Shown one piece after another: positions 24,322-34,056 of a stretch of DNA of 64,000 nt; within the stretch, counting starts at the first letter, position 1, and every line of letters starts with the position of its first letter. The DNA is from Hyphomicrobium sp. GTDB lineage: Bacteria; Pseudomonadota; Alphaproteobacteria; Rhizobiales; Hyphomicrobiaceae. The stretch spans positions 62,001 to 126,000 of the forward strand of contig JALHOF010000011.1 in NCBI GenBank assembly GCA_022843145.1, in the 5' to 3' direction. The notes beneath the pieces are model-generated. The model worked only from the letters and a program-made list of their open reading frames with translations. It was not told where the DNA came from and ran no database searches. The translations under genes and the position numbers were made by a program.

Positions 24322-25758
24322 TTACCCCGGAACCTGGAGCTTCAGCACGCGGCCGCCGCGCTTGACGGCGACTTGCCATACGCGCTGGCGGTCGCCTACG
24401 GCCTTCTCGAGATCGGCGACGGACGCGATAGTGTCCTGCCCGATCTGCAGGATCACGTCTCCGGGCTGGAAGCCGAGCCTCGCCGCGATCGCTCCCTGGC
24501 GGACCGACAGCACGACAACACCCTCCCCGTCATCGAGACCCATCTCCTCGGCAAGGCCCGGCAGGAGGTTCGAAACCCGCGCGCCGTCGAAGGGATGATT
24601 GCCCGACAGGTTGCGCACGTCGTCGCGTCCGGCCTTCGGTGGCGGCTGCAGCGCGACATTGACGGCCTGTGGCCGCCCCTTGCGCATCACGTCCAGCCGC
24701 GCGGTGTTACCCGCACCACGCGTCGTGAGGCGATAGTAGACGGAGCGCGGATCGGCGACCTCGAAGCCGTCGACCCGCACGATGACGTCACCCGGCTGCA
24801 ATCCCGCGGTCGCGGCCGGGCCGGTGTTGGACACCCGCGTGACGACCGCGCCGACGACGCGGTCGAGGCCGAGCCCCTCGGCGATATCGCGGGTCACGGC
24901 TTCGAGTTTGGCGCCGAGCCAAGGCCGTTCGACCTTGCGGCCAGTCAGCGCGCTGTCCACGTAGAGGCGAACGAGGTTGGAGGGGATGGCGAAACCGATG
25001 CCCTGCGACCCCCCGGATTTGGAGACGATCATCGTGTTGATGCCGACGAGCTTGCCGTCCATGTCGACGAGGGCGCCGCCGGAGTTGCCGGGATTGATGG
25101 CAGCGTCGGTTTGCAGGAACACCTGCGCGTCGGAACGGCCGACCTCGGTCCGCGAAAGCGCCGAGATGATGCCCGAGGTGACGGTCTGGCCGACGCCGAA
25201 CGGATTGCCGATGGCGAGCACCAGATCGCCCACTTCGAGGCTGTCGCTGTCCTCGATCTCGATCGACGGGAAGCGGCCGTCACCGCCTTCGATCTTGAGC
25301 ACGGCGATGTCGGTCTTCTCGTCTTGCATGACGACCTTGGCGTCGAACTCACGCTTGTCGGCGAGCGCCACGCGGATCTCGGTCTCGCCGCGCGCCTTGA
25401 TGACGTGAGTATTGGTGACAATGATGCCGTCGGGATTGACGATGACGCCGGAGCCGAGCGAGGACTGCACACGTTCCGACGGTAATCCGAACTGCTCGCC
25501 GAAGAAGCGGCGGAACAGCGGGTCGTCGGCGAACGGCGAATTGAAGGCTTGCACCCGCGAGCGGACGTAGACGTTGACGACGGCAGGCGCGGCCTGCCGG
25601 ACAATCGGCGAGAAAGAGTATTGAGCAATCTCGCGCGAAGGCGGCGGAACGCGCTTCTGCGCCTCGGCTGGATCGGTGGGACGCCAGAGGCCAGCGATCG
25701 CGGTTCCGAGCGCGGCGATCGCCAGCGCCGCGGCGAAGTACGAAGGGACGTTTCTCAT
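24322..25758 (-). CDS. Periplasmic DegP/HtrA-family serine protease
   Basis: 478 residues from ATG at 25758 (AAGGT eight bases upstream). A signal peptide or N-terminal anchor (about 1-22) leads to a trypsin-like domain with an intact catalytic triad: His118 (TNTHVI), Asp150 (KTDIAVLK) and Ser226 (NPGNSGGAL). Two PDZ domains follow (about 270-355 and 390-470). The protease degrades or refolds misfolded envelope proteins. The length and layout are those of DegQ/DegP. It heads the operon with the small membrane protein and rarA. Two longer in-frame starts (25779, 25800) lack a ribosome site. Confidence 0.93.
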   Translation of the reverse strand: MRNVPSYFAAALAIAALGTAIAGLWRPTDPAEAQKRVPPPSREIAQYSFSPIVRQAAPAVVNVYVRSRVQAFNSPFADDPLFRRFFGEQFGLPSERVQSSLGSGVIVNPDGIIVTNTHVIKARGETEIRVALADKREFDAKVVMQDEKTDIAVLKIEGGDGRFPSIEIEDSDSLEVGDLVLAIGNPFGVGQTVTSGIISALSRTEVGRSDAQVFLQTDAAINPGNSGGALVDMDGKLVGINTMIVSKSGGSQGIGFAIPSNLVRLYVDSALTGRKVERPWLGAKLEAVTRDIAEGLGLDRVVGAVVTRVSNTGPAATAGLQPGDVIVRVDGFEVADPRSVYYRLTTRGAGNTARLDVMRKGRPQAVNVALQPPPKAGRDDVRNLSGNHPFDGARVSNLLPGLAEEMGLDDGEGVVVLSVRQGAIAARLGFQPGDVILQIGQDTIASVADLEKAVGDRQRVWQVAVKRGGRVLKLQVPG

Positions 25759-25857
25759 AGGCTTGACCTTACGTGTCATTCGGGAGCGCGCGAGGCGCAC
25801 GATTGCGATCTAGATAGGCGGCGCTGCTGGGCGACGGAAGACCTTGCCTCGGCCACA

Positions 25858-26901
25858 TCAGATGACTCCCAACGCCCGCAAGCTGAGTGCGCCGTCGCGG
25901 ATCGCCGCGTCAGGATCGCGGAAAGCGAAGCCGAACGTCTCTCGCGCTTTTGCATTGGAGCAGACGCGAACCGCGCCCAATTCCGGAAGCACCGCCACGA
26001 GACGCTTGTCGAATTTGGCCAGCCCGCGCACCACCAGGTCCGGCAATTCGAACTTCGGCACCTTCGATTTGAGGTCGGGCAAGGCCGCGGCGATGATCCG
26101 GCCCATGCCCATCAGGCTCGACGTTCCGTTGGCGGCGATGAAGCGCTGACCCGCTGCCTTGGGGTGGGTCATGGCGAGGACGTGGATCGCCGCGACGTCG
26201 CGGACGTCGGAGATCGGGAACGTGATCGACGGCGAGCCGGGATAGGCGCCTTTGCCCATCAGCCGCTGCACCTCCAACGACGTCGAGAGATCGTCGTCGA
26301 GCGCCGGACCTTGCACGAAGCCCGGATTGATGCAGCACAGTTCCGGTGCAGCGGGCGTTGCGCGCACGTAATCCCAGGCGGCCCGCTCGGCGAGCGTCTT
26401 CGAGACCATGTACGGCGTCAGATCGCGCCGTTCGGCATCGGTCCAGTCGGCTTCGGTGAAGACGTGTCCAGGGGTCTTTCCCGAGGCATACATGATGGCG
26501 ACCGCCGAGGATGTGAGCACGACCCGCCGCACGCCAGCCTTGGTCGCCGCGCGCAGGACGCGCAATGCGCCGTCGCGCGCCGGCCTGATGATGACCTCGC
26601 GGTCGGTTGGCTGCTGAATCGGAAAAGGGGATGCGACGTGGAGAACGTGGCTGCAGTCCGCCACCGCATCGTCCCACCCGCCATCCTGTTCAAGATCGGC
26701 AGATACGATGGACAAACGAGACAGATCGACCCCGGCGTTCTGCATGGCGCGGCGCACACCATCGCCGGATCGCGCCGCGTCTCGCACCGTGCCGCGCACC
26801 GCACGGCCCTGGCGCAGCAACTCCGCGATGCAGTGCTTGGCGATGTAGCCGGTCGCGCCTGTGACGAGGACAGTGGTCGGGTTGGCAGTCGCTTCTGTCA
26901 T
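25858..26901 (-). CDS. Extended SDR NAD(P)-dependent reductase (dihydroflavonol-reductase-like)
   Basis: 347 residues from ATG at 26901. The Rossmann nucleotide loop is TVLVTGATGYIAKH (about 9-22) and the active-site pair is YMVSK (Tyr and Lys), with Ser in VVLTSSAVAIM. It belongs to the extended SDR group that includes dihydroflavonol 4-reductase and cinnamoyl-CoA reductase homologues; in bacteria the substrate is usually a small aldehyde or ketone that cannot be predicted. AGAGG lies about ten bases before the start. It lies 99 bases upstream of the degQ-type gene on the same strand, so it might share a transcript with it. A terminator for the ribosomal operon lies on its other side. Confidence 0.82.
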   Translation of the reverse strand: MTEATANPTTVLVTGATGYIAKHCIAELLRQGRAVRGTVRDAARSGDGVRRAMQNAGVDLSRLSIVSADLEQDGGWDDAVADCSHVLHVASPFPIQQPTDREVIIRPARDGALRVLRAATKAGVRRVVLTSSAVAIMYASGKTPGHVFTEADWTDAERRDLTPYMVSKTLAERAAWDYVRATPAAPELCCINPGFVQGPALDDDLSTSLEVQRLMGKGAYPGSPSITFPISDVRDVAAIHVLAMTHPKAAGQRFIAANGTSSLMGMGRIIAAALPDLKSKVPKFELPDLVVRGLAKFDKRLVAVLPELGAVRVCSNAKARETFGFAFRDPDAAIRDGALSLRALGVI

Positions 26902-27054
26902 GCGCGAAAACCTCTCGAAAAGCGGGCACGCCTGTCGCCGGCCCCAGCAGCGCTGCGACACCGTTTCATGAGCCGCCCGTTGCGACCGGGCAGTTCCTGA
27001 CGGAACCTGGCACGTTGGAAGCCCGACCGGAAATTATCGGGCGAAGGGTAAAGC

Positions 27055-27086
27055 AAAAACGCCCCGGCGTCTGTGACACCGGGGCG
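27055..27086 (-). terminator. Terminator of the ribosomal/alpha operon, after rplQ
   Basis: Perfect eight-base stem CGCCCCGG/CCGGGGCG with an eleven-base loop. On the minus strand it is followed by TTTTTGC. It lies 32 bases past the rplQ stop and closes the run of genes that begins near 62.6 kb. Confidence 0.9.
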
Positions 27087-27118
27087 CGAATAGGGGTCGT
27101 CAATGGCGGGCGGAACGT

Positions 27119-27547
27119 TCAGCCGGCCTGCTGCTCGGCCAGGGCCTCGGCCTCGTGACGCTCACGGTCTTCCTTGCCCTTGACGCTCTCGTCGCGGTCG
27201 ACGAGCTCGATGACGGCGCGAGGCGCGCTGTCGCCATAACGGAAGCCGGCTTTGAGCACGCGGGTGTAACCGCCGGTGCGGTCCTTGTAGCGGGGACCGA
27301 GCACGTCGAAGAGCTTCTTGGCCATGTCCTCGTCACGCAGGCGCGAGGCGGCCAGACGACGGGAATTCAAGTCGCCGCGCTTGGCGAGGGTGATGTACTT
27401 GTCCATCACGCGCTTCAGATCCTTGGCCTTCGGCAGCGTGGTGACGATCTGCTCGTGCTTGATGAGGGCGGCCGCCATGTTCGAGAACATTGCCTGACGG
27501 TGCGCAGTTTGACGGCCGAAGCGCCGTCCGAGTTTGCCGTGTCGCAT
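27119..27547 (-). CDS. rplQ: 50S ribosomal protein bL17
   Basis: 142 residues, with the standard N-terminus [17 protein letters not shown]. Sits at the exit side of the large subunit near the tunnel. The last 20 or so residues are an acidic Glu/Ala tail ([11 protein letters not shown]), common in alphaproteobacteria. It is the last gene of the alpha operon and is followed by a strong terminator. A 113-base structured gap separates it from rpoA. Confidence 0.97.
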   Translation of the reverse strand: MRHGKLGRRFGRQTAHRQAMFSNMAAALIKHEQIVTTLPKAKDLKRVMDKYITLAKRGDLNSRRLAASRLRDEDMAKKLFDVLGPRYKDRTGGYTRVLKAGFRYGDSAPRAVIELVDRDESVKGKEDRERHEAEALAEQQAG

Positions 27548-27584
27548 GGGTTCAAATCCTTTGAGATCGCTTAGGTTATATTAT

Positions 27585-27655
27585 GGCGGCGTTCTTTGGC
27601 GCCGCCTTGTCGGTTGCACGCGGCAGCTTCCGTTGGGGAAGCCGCCGCTGCGTGC
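27585..27655 (-). promoter_or_regulatory. Two hairpins between rpoA and rplQ
   Basis: Read on the minus strand, a long stem (27616-27655, arms starting GCACGC and ending GCGTGC with a three-base bulge and one wobble) begins five bases after the rpoA stop. A second perfect seven-base stem GGCGGCG/CGCCGCC (27585-27606) follows, then an AT-rich stretch before rplQ. No U-run follows either stem, so processing or stability is more likely than termination. Confidence 0.55.
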
Positions 27656-27660
27656 CAAAA

Positions 27661-28686
27661 TCAGTACTGATCCTCGAAGCGCTTGGCCAGTTCCTCGATG
27701 TTGTCCGGCGGCCAGTTGGCGACTTCCATGCCGAGGTGCAGGCCCATCGTGGCCAGCACTTCCTTGATCTCGTTGAGCGACTTGCGGCCGAAGTTCGGCG
27801 TGCGCAGCATCTCGGCTTCGGTCTTCTGGATGAGATCGCCGATATAGACGATGTTGTCGTTCTTCAGGCAGTTGGCCGAGCGCACACTGAGTTCCAGCTC
27901 GTCGACCTTCTTGAGCAGCGCCGCGTTGAACGCCAGCTCCGGATGACGGGTTTCTTCGACGGCCTTCTTCGGCTCCTCGAAGTTGATGAACACGGCGAGC
28001 TGGTCCTGCAAGATGCGGGCGGCGAGCGCGACCGCATCCTCGGCCTTGATCGAACCGTCGGTCTCGACCGTCATCGTCAACTTGTCATAGTCGAGGATCT
28101 GGCCTTCGCGCGTGTTCTCGACCTTGTAGGAAACCTTCTTGACCGGCGAGTAGAGGCTATCGACCGGGATCAACCCGATCGGCGCGTCGTCGGGACGGTT
28201 GCGGTCGGCGGCGACGTAGCCCTTGCCCATGTCGGCCTGGAACTCCATCCGCACCGAGGCGCCCTGGTCGAGATGGCAGATGATGTGGTCGGGGTTCAGC
28301 ACCTCGACGTCCGATCCGGCCTCGATCTCGCCGGCGCGAACGGGGCCCGCGCCTTCCTTCTTGAGCACCATCCGCTTCACGCCGTCCGAATGGACACGCA
28401 GCGCGATTTCCTTGATGTTCAGGATGATGTTCGTCACGTCCTCACGCACGCCGGGGATCGACGAGAACTCGTGCAGCACGCCGTCGATCTGCACGGTCTT
28501 GATCGCGCCGCCCTGCAGCGAAGACAGGAGCACGCGGCGCAGCGCGTTTCCGAGCGTCATGCCAAAGCCGCGCTCGAGCGGCTCGGCCACGACGGTGGCG
28601 ATCCGATTGCGGTCACGACCGGCATGAACGTCGAGTTTGTTCGGCTTGATCAGGTCTTGCCAATTCTTCTGGAGCACATTCACCAC
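27661..28686 (-). CDS. rpoA: RNA polymerase alpha subunit
   Basis: 341 residues from GTG at 28686, which has GAGG six bases upstream; ATG at 28698 is in frame but has no ribosome site. The N-terminal dimerisation domain (about 1-235) scaffolds beta and beta-prime, and the C-terminal domain (about 255-325, [20 protein letters not shown]) contacts UP elements and activators. Length is normal for the order. Lies between rpsK and rplQ in the alpha operon. Confidence 0.96.
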   Translation of the reverse strand: MVNVLQKNWQDLIKPNKLDVHAGRDRNRIATVVAEPLERGFGMTLGNALRRVLLSSLQGGAIKTVQIDGVLHEFSSIPGVREDVTNIILNIKEIALRVHSDGVKRMVLKKEGAGPVRAGEIEAGSDVEVLNPDHIICHLDQGASVRMEFQADMGKGYVAADRNRPDDAPIGLIPVDSLYSPVKKVSYKVENTREGQILDYDKLTMTVETDGSIKAEDAVALAARILQDQLAVFINFEEPKKAVEETRHPELAFNAALLKKVDELELSVRSANCLKNDNIVYIGDLIQKTEAEMLRTPNFGRKSLNEIKEVLATMGLHLGMEVANWPPDNIEELAKRFEDQY

Positions 28687-28794
28687 GATCGACCTCATCC
28701 AAGGTTGCGGCGCAGGCGCCTCGCAGGACGCCGCGCCTCGGTTCACCGGGTTATTGTTATTGTCCGACGCGGATCGAGCCGGGCCGGAATGAAT

Positions 28795-28838
28795 CCGCAA
28801 GGGCCCGCGCTCCGAAGTGCGCCGGGCTCCACTTGCGG
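28795..28838 (-). promoter_or_regulatory. Hairpin between rpsK and rpoA
   Basis: Outer stem CCGCAAG/CTTGCGG is perfect and encloses further GC pairing. It begins 11 bases past the rpsK stop. There is no U-run on the minus strand, so it is not a standard terminator. Confidence 0.5.
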
Positions 28839-28849
28839 CCGTGCGCGGC

Positions 28850-29251
28850 TCAGACGCGGCGGCGCTTGCGCGGGCGGCAACCGTTGTGCGGGATCGGCGT
28901 GACGTCGCGGATCGAAGTGATCTGGAAGCCGACCGACTGCAGCGCGCGCAGTGCCGATTCACGGCCCGAGCCCGGTCCGCAAACTTCGACCTCGAGAACC
29001 TTCATACCGTGCTCGGACGCCTTCTTGCCGGCGTCTTCAGCGGCCATCTGGGCGGCGTACGGCGTCGACTTGCGCGAACCCTTGAAGCCCATCGTTCCCG
29101 ACGACGACCAGGCGATAGTGTTGCCCTGCGCGTCGGTGATCGTGATCATCGTGTTGTTGAACGACGCGTTGACGTGCGCGACGCCCGACGTGATGTTCTT
29201 CTTTTCGCGGCGGCGAATTTTGCCGCGGCCTTTCTCAGCTTCTTTGGCCAT
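28850..29251 (-). CDS. rpsK: 30S ribosomal protein uS11
   Basis: 133 residues, full length. Blocks include [20 protein letters not shown] and [14 protein letters not shown], and the C-terminus ends RPRKRRRV. Forms part of the platform of the small subunit. Follows rpsM after a 94-base gap that contains a terminator-like hairpin. Confidence 0.97.
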   Translation of the reverse strand: MAKEAEKGRGKIRRREKKNITSGVAHVNASFNNTMITITDAQGNTIAWSSSGTMGFKGSRKSTPYAAQMAAEDAGKKASEHGMKVLEVEVCGPGSGRESALRALQSVGFQITSIRDVTPIPHNGCRPRKRRRV

Positions 29252-29319
29252 TTCGTAAACTCCAGGGCTCCGTCATGCGGAGCGAATGTCTCGACGGGGG
29301 TCTCTCAGCGGAATCGAAA

Positions 29320-29339
29320 AGCCGGCGCGGACGCCGGCT
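29320..29339 (-). terminator. Terminator-like hairpin between rpsM and rpsK
   Basis: Perfect eight-base stem AGCCGGCG/CGCCGGCT with a four-base loop, starting six bases after the rpsM stop. On the minus strand it is followed by TTTCG. In the middle of an operon, so it is more likely an attenuator or a 3'-end protector than a full stop. Confidence 0.55.
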
Positions 29340-29345
29340 CGGCCA

Positions 29346-29717
29346 TCAGGCCTTCTTCTTGCCTGCAATCGCGACAGCCTTGCCCTTGCGGGTGCGCGCG
29401 TTGGTGTGCGTACGCTGGCCGCGAACCGGCAGCTTCTTGCGGTGACGGATGCCGCGATAGCAGCCGAGATCCATCAAGCGCTTGATGTTCATTGCAACGT
29501 CACGGCGCAAATCGCCTTCGACGGTATAATCGCGATCGATCGCCTCGCGGATCTGCAGGACCTCTGCGTCCGTCAACTGGTTCACGCGCCGCTCTGCCGG
29601 AATCCCGACTTTGCCGCAAATGTCCTGCGCAAACTTGGCGCCGATGCCATGGATATATTGCAGCGCGATAACCACGCGCTTCTGGGTTGGGATATTCACG
29701 CCTGCGATACGAGCCAC
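29346..29717 (-). CDS. rpsM: 30S ribosomal protein uS13
   Basis: 123 residues from GTG at 29717: GGAG lies eight bases upstream and the protein then begins [14 protein letters not shown] (Met at start), which is the family N-terminus. An in-frame ATG at 29744 would add nine residues and is not expected. The C-terminal tail is basic ([15 protein letters not shown]) and contacts tRNA in the P site. Confidence 0.96.
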   Translation of the reverse strand: MARIAGVNIPTQKRVVIALQYIHGIGAKFAQDICGKVGIPAERRVNQLTDAEVLQIREAIDRDYTVEGDLRRDVAMNIKRLMDLGCYRGIRHRKKLPVRGQRTHTNARTRKGKAVAIAGKKKA

Positions 29718-29950
29718 CGTCTGGTCTCCTGCGATCGTCTGCACACCCCTGCGGGGCCTTCCCGGTGCCTGCCATCAAGCGACACCGAGCGTCTGTTTAA
29801 CGAAAAAACGGAGCCGCACCTCACGGAGGAGCCCCCGCCCGGCTGCGTCTCGTTCCCAAAATCCGAAAAGCTGGCCTGTGTACCGTGACAGGCTGCCTCT
29901 CGTCAATGACGGTTGCGACACTATGCCGCAACCAAACTGCGAATTTCTCA

Positions 29951-29971
29951 CCCCGCCGGAGGTCCGGCAGG
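29951..29971 (-). promoter_or_regulatory. Hairpin just after adk
   Basis: Stem GCCGG/CCGGC with a four-base loop, extended by two more pairs beyond a mismatch, begins right after the adk stop. Another perfect seven-base stem GGTTGCG/CGCAACC lies at 29911-29933 in the same 255-base gap before rpsM. Function not clear. Confidence 0.45.
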
Positions 29972-29972
29972 A

Positions 29973-30560
29973 TCAGGCCTTTCCGTCGAGCACGTCGTCG
30001 ATCTGCTGGGCTACGTCGTCGATCGCAGCCATTCCATTGACCGTCTTCAGCTGATCATGTGCGAAGTAATAGCCGATCAGCGGCGATGTCTCCCGATAGT
30101 ACGCGAGCAGCCGCAGCTTCAGTGTCTCCGCATTGTCGTCGGCACGCACGGGCTGTCCCGCAGCGAGCGCATCCGCCGCGCGCTTTTCGATGCGTCCGAT
30201 CAGTGCGGCGTCATCGACGCGCAGTTCGATCACCGCGTCGAGGTTGCGGCCCTTGGCAGCCAGCAGCTTGGTCAACGCGGCCGCCTGCTTCAGCGTTCGC
30301 GGGAACCCGTCGAGAATAAAACCATTCTTGCAGTCTGGCTCGTCGATACGGTCGGAGATGATGCCGATGACGATCTCATCCGAGACGAGACCGCCCGACT
30401 TCATCACGCTCTCGGTCTTCTTTCCGATTTCGGTGCCTGCGCGAATGGCCGCGCGCAGCATTTCTCCGGTCGACAACTGGACCAGTCCACGCCGCTGTGC
30501 GAGCGCCTCCGCTTGCGTACCTTTGCCGGCCCCGGGGGCGCCGAGCAGAATGACGTTCAT
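29973..30560 (-). CDS. adk: Adenylate kinase, short form
   Basis: 195 residues. Converts AMP and ATP to two ADP. The P-loop GAPGAGKGT is at 8-16, and LVQLSTGEMLRAA, NGFILDGFPRT and RIEKRAADA follow. The LID domain is short: no zinc-type or long insertion is present after IGRIEKRAAD, unlike the 214-residue E. coli enzyme. The start overlaps the secY stop by four bases (ATGA), so translation is coupled. Confidence 0.95.
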   Translation of the reverse strand: MNVILLGAPGAGKGTQAEALAQRRGLVQLSTGEMLRAAIRAGTEIGKKTESVMKSGGLVSDEIVIGIISDRIDEPDCKNGFILDGFPRTLKQAAALTKLLAAKGRNLDAVIELRVDDAALIGRIEKRAADALAAGQPVRADDNAETLKLRLLAYYRETSPLIGYYFAHDQLKTVNGMAAIDDVAQQIDDVLDGKA

Positions 30561-31927
30561 CTCCGACCCTTCGGCGAAGAAGCTCCCTTGAGCTTCGATT
30601 TCTTGATCAGGCCCTCATACTGGTGCGCCAGCAGATGGCTCTGGATCTGCGCCACGGTATCCATCGTGACGCTGACGGCGATCAAGAGAGACGTTCCGCC
30701 TAGAATAGCGGCGAACGATTGCGGAACGGAGGCGTAGGAGATCAGCATCTCAGGCAGCAGGCAGACGGCACCGAGATAGAGAGCGCCGACGACGGTGATG
30801 CGGGTCAGAACGTAGTCGATGTATTCGGCAGTCTTCTGGCCAGGACGGATGCCGGGCAGGAACCCACCGTACTTGCGCAGGTTGTCGGCGGTTTCTTGCG
30901 GGTTGATAACGACCGCCGTGTAGAAGAACGCGAAGAAGATGATCAAAAGCACATAGACGAGCATGTGCAGCGGCTGCCCATAGCCGAGCGAGGCGACGAC
31001 CGAGTTCAGCCACTCGGGACCCTGTCCGGCCGAGAACTGAGCGGCGGTGACCGGCAACAGCAGCAGGGATGACGCGAAGATCGGCGGAATGACACCCGAC
31101 GCGTTGAGCTTCAACGGTAGATGCGACGCATCGCCCTGAAACATCTTGTTGCCCACCTGGCGCTTCGGATACTGGATCAGAAGTCGCCGCTGAGCACGCT
31201 CGAAGAACACGATCGCCGCCACGACGACCAGCATGAGAGCGAAGAGAGCCAAGAGCAGGAACGTCGAGAGAGCTCCGGTCCGCGCCATCTCGAACAAACC
31301 GGCAATGGCGGCGGGAAGAGCGGCGACGATGCCGGCGAAGATAATGAGCGAGGTGCCGTTGCCGACGCCGCGCTGCGTGATCTGCTCACCGAGCCACATC
31401 AGGAACATGGTACCGCCGACCAGCGTAATGACGGTCGACAGGCGGAAATACCAACCCGGGTCGGCCACGACGGCGCCAGCGCCAGACTGTGACCCCTCGA
31501 GGCCGACAGCGATACCGTAGGCCTGCAGCGCCGCGAGCACGACCGTAAGATAGCGCGTGTATTGGTTGATCTGTTTGCGGCCCGCTTCGCCCTCCTTCTT
31601 CAGCGCCTCGAGCTTCGGGTTCACCGAACTCATAAGCTGCATGATGATGGAGGCGGAGATGTAAGGCATGATGTTCAAAGCGAAGATCGCGAGCCGCTCG
31701 ACGGCGCCGCCGGCGAACATGTTGAACATCCCGAGGATGCCCTGCGACTGCGACTTGAAAGCCTCGGCGAACGCGACCGGGTTGATGCCGGGCAGAGGAA
31801 TGAACGTGCCGAGGCGATAGACGAGAAGCGCGCCGAGCGTGAACCAAAGCCGCTTCTTGAGATCCTCGGCCTTGCTGAAGGCCCCGAGGTTCATGTTCGA
31901 TGCGAGCTGCTCAGCAGCGGATACCAT
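30557..31927 (-). CDS. secY: Preprotein translocase channel subunit SecY
   Basis: 456 residues with ten membrane helices. Forms the SecYEG channel for export and membrane insertion. The N-terminus [20 protein letters not shown] leads into the first helix, and PLPGINP near residue 50 is typical of the plug region. ATG at 31927 has GGAGAG five bases upstream. It precedes adk with a four-base overlap and follows rplO after a 311-base gap. Confidence 0.96.
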   Translation of the reverse strand: MVSAAEQLASNMNLGAFSKAEDLKKRLWFTLGALLVYRLGTFIPLPGINPVAFAEAFKSQSQGILGMFNMFAGGAVERLAIFALNIMPYISASIIMQLMSSVNPKLEALKKEGEAGRKQINQYTRYLTVVLAALQAYGIAVGLEGSQSGAGAVVADPGWYFRLSTVITLVGGTMFLMWLGEQITQRGVGNGTSLIIFAGIVAALPAAIAGLFEMARTGALSTFLLLALFALMLVVVAAIVFFERAQRRLLIQYPKRQVGNKMFQGDASHLPLKLNASGVIPPIFASSLLLLPVTAAQFSAGQGPEWLNSVVASLGYGQPLHMLVYVLLIIFFAFFYTAVVINPQETADNLRKYGGFLPGIRPGQKTAEYIDYVLTRITVVGALYLGAVCLLPEMLISYASVPQSFAAILGGTSLLIAVSVTMDTVAQIQSHLLAHQYEGLIKKSKLKGASSPKGRR

Positions 31928-32238
31928 GGCGTCTCTCCTGCCCGGGGGCCGAGGCACTGGACCGGAGGGCGACCGGTCGCGCTGCGGGTCAAATAAGGCT
32001 CAAAGCGGAGCCAGACAACTGTGCGATCGTCAGATCGGGACTTGGATCAACCCGAAACTCCGGCAGTGCGGCCGTTTCGAGACATCGGTCACGGTCTACA
32101 ATTTCAGCCGATCGGCAAAGCTGGATCGAGGCGGCGCCAGCGTCGATCGGTTCTCTTCGAGAGCAATACTGAAGACGGGCCGCTCGATGGGCGGGCATGA
32201 GGCACAAAGCCCACGCCCGGCCCGTCCGCCGAAGTTTA
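31928..32238 (-). other. 311-base gap between rplO and secY
   Basis: No gene is convincing here. The strand read by the operon shows a strong double-stem hairpin just after rplO (32174-32226). The rest is unremarkable GC-rich DNA in which an internal secY promoter could lie, but I see no good -35/-10 pair. Confidence 0.6.
32174..32226 (-). promoter_or_regulatory. Long hairpin just after rplO
   Basis: The outer arms GACGGGCC/GGCCCGTC pair perfectly over eight bases, and inner arms GGGCG/CGCCC and GGC/GCC extend the stem. It begins 13 bases after the rplO stop. No U-run follows on the minus strand. Confidence 0.55.
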
Positions 32239-32790
32239 TCAAGCTTCGGCAGCGCCACCCTTCTTGCCGGCAACCTTCGCCTTCTTGGCGGCTGTCTTCT
32301 TTGCCTTCGCGACGTCCGCGTCGAGGACCTTGACCTCGATCACATTGACCGCGCCGCCAGCCTTCTCGACCGCGGCCTTGGCCGACGCCGTGGCGTGATT
32401 GACGGTGATGTTCACCTTCGCCTTGAGATCGCCCGCGCCGAGCAGACGGAGCCCGTCCTTGGGCCGCCTGATCACGCCTGCTGCGACCAGCGATGCCACA
32501 TCGATGGCCTTGCTTCCGTCGATGCGCTTCTCATCGATCGCCTTCTGCAGCGCGCCGAGATTGATCTCGTTCCACTGCTTCGGACGGTACTTGTTGAAGC
32601 CGCGCTTCGGCAGGCGGCGATGCAGCGGCATCTGGCCACCTTCGAAGCCGCCGATGGCAACACCGGTGCGGGCCGTCTGGCCTTTGCCGCCGCGTCCACC
32701 CTGCTTGCCGACGCCGGAGCCGATACCACGGCCGATGCGCACGCGAAACTTGCGGGCGCCGGCCTTGTCTTTGATTTCATTGAGCCGCAT
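32239..32790 (-). CDS. rplO: 50S ribosomal protein uL15
   Basis: 183 residues, longer than the usual 150-160 because of a Lys/Ala-rich C-terminal tail ([17 protein letters not shown]). The N-terminal half has [19 protein letters not shown], the standard Gly/Arg block that penetrates the 23S rRNA. Preceded by rpmD at a 29-base spacing. Confidence 0.96.
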   Translation of the reverse strand: MRLNEIKDKAGARKFRVRIGRGIGSGVGKQGGRGGKGQTARTGVAIGGFEGGQMPLHRRLPKRGFNKYRPKQWNEINLGALQKAIDEKRIDGSKAIDVASLVAAGVIRRPKDGLRLLGAGDLKAKVNITVNHATASAKAAVEKAGGAVNVIEVKVLDADVAKAKKTAAKKAKVAGKKGGAAEA

Positions 32791-32819
32791 GGGACCCGAG
32801 CTCCTCGATCTTCAGTTCG

Positions 32820-33014
32820 TTATTTCGTCTCTTCGACGATGCGCACGAGATGCGCGACCTTGCCGATCATGCCGCGAACGGCCGGCGTATCCTCGAGCGT
32901 CGAGCGGCGATGAAGCTTGTCGAGCTTCAGCCCGCGAAGCGTGTGCGTCTGGATCGCCGGACGCCGATTGGCGCTGGCGATCTGCTCGATGGTAACCGTC
33001 TTCTTGGCAGCCAT
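32820..33014 (-). CDS. rpmD: 50S ribosomal protein uL30
   Basis: 64 residues from ATG at 33014 ([18 protein letters not shown]). The longer frame to 33074 is not used. Blocks [20 protein letters not shown] and [15 protein letters not shown] are characteristic. Part of the spc operon between rpsE and rplO. Confidence 0.95.
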   Translation of the reverse strand: MAAKKTVTIEQIASANRRPAIQTHTLRGLKLDKLHRRSTLEDTPAVRGMIGKVAHLVRIVEETK

Positions 33015-33070
33015 ATCACTTATCCAATCCTGGTCGTTCGTTCGGAACGCCGTTCGCACCAAGCCCGATA

Positions 33071-33664
33071 TCACGCCTCGGCGTTGACGTCGGCCGATGC
33101 GGACGCATCGCGCCGGCGCGAGACGATGTCCGAAACCTTCTTGTTGCGCCGGGCGGCGACGCCACGCGGGTTTTCCTGATGCTTCAGGGCATCGAACGTG
33201 GCGCGCACCACGTTGTAGGGGTTGGTCGAGCCGAGCGACTTGGCGACGACATCCTGCACGCCGAGCATCTCGAACACGGCGCGCATGGCGCCGCCGGCGA
33301 TGATGCCGGTGCCGGGAGGCGCCGAGCGCAGCACGACCTTGCCGGCGCCGTGACGGCCGGCGCTGTCATGATGCAGCGTGCGGGCGTCGCGAAGCGGTAC
33401 ACGGGTCAGGTTGCGCTTGGCGGCTTCTGTGGCTTTGCGGATCGCCTCCGGAACCTCACGCGCCTTGCCGTGGCCGAAGCCCACGCGGCCCTTGAGATCG
33501 CCGACGACGACCAGCGCGGCGAAGCCGAAGCGCTTGCCACCCTTGACGACCTTGGCCACGCGGTTGATGTGGACCAGCTTGTCGGTGAATTCGCTGTCGC
33601 GCTCTTCGCGGTCACCACCGCGATCGCGTCCGCGACGGCCACCACCTTCAGGAGAACGTGCCAC
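33071..33664 (-). CDS. rpsE: 30S ribosomal protein uS5
   Basis: 197 residues from GTG at 33664, with AAGGA seven bases upstream. The N-terminus is Gly/Arg/Glu-rich ([15 protein letters not shown]), then the double-stranded RNA-binding fold with [20 protein letters not shown] and the decoding-side loop [12 protein letters not shown]. The C-terminal tail is short and charged. Confidence 0.96.
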   Translation of the reverse strand: MARSPEGGGRRGRDRGGDREERDSEFTDKLVHINRVAKVVKGGKRFGFAALVVVGDLKGRVGFGHGKAREVPEAIRKATEAAKRNLTRVPLRDARTLHHDSAGRHGAGKVVLRSAPPGTGIIAGGAMRAVFEMLGVQDVVAKSLGSTNPYNVVRATFDALKHQENPRGVAARRNKKVSDIVSRRRDASASADVNAEA

Positions 33665-33679
33665 AGGAGAGTCCTTTCG

Positions 33680-34045
33680 TTAGAAGCTGAGGCCGCCCTC
33701 GCGGGCAGCATCGGCGAGCGCCTTGACGCGCCCGTGGAACAGATAGGAACCGCGGTCGAACACGACTTCCTTGATACCGGCTTTGATCGCGCGCTCGGCG
33801 ACGAGCTTGCCGACCGCTGCTGCCGCAGCCTTGTCGGCGCCCGTCTTGAGCGCGCCCTTCAGATCCTTCTCGAGCGTGGAAGCGGCTGCAATGGTGCGGC
33901 CGCCCGCGTCGTCGATGACCTGGGCATAGATGTGCTGAGACGAGCGATGTACCGACAGCCGCGGCCGTCCGGACGCCCGCGCCTTCAGCGTGCGGCGAAC
34001 ACGCGCGCTGCGCCGTGCCGACAACTTGTTGAGCTTCGAGGCCAT
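33680..34045 (-). CDS. rplR: 50S ribosomal protein uL18
   Basis: 121 residues. Binds 5S rRNA. Blocks [20 protein letters not shown] and [20 protein letters not shown] identify it. Lies 11 bases after rplF and 15 before rpsE. Confidence 0.96.
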   Translation of the reverse strand: MASKLNKLSARRSARVRRTLKARASGRPRLSVHRSSQHIYAQVIDDAGGRTIAAASTLEKDLKGALKTGADKAAAAAVGKLVAERAIKAGIKEVVFDRGSYLFHGRVKALADAAREGGLSF

Positions 34046-34056
34046 GGGTTTCGTCC

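Noticed and set aside
28687-28962. A longer rpoA starting at 28962
   Set aside because: The added 90 residues are Arg/Ser-rich shadow sequence that includes the rpsK 3' end. RpoA normally begins near [12 protein letters not shown].
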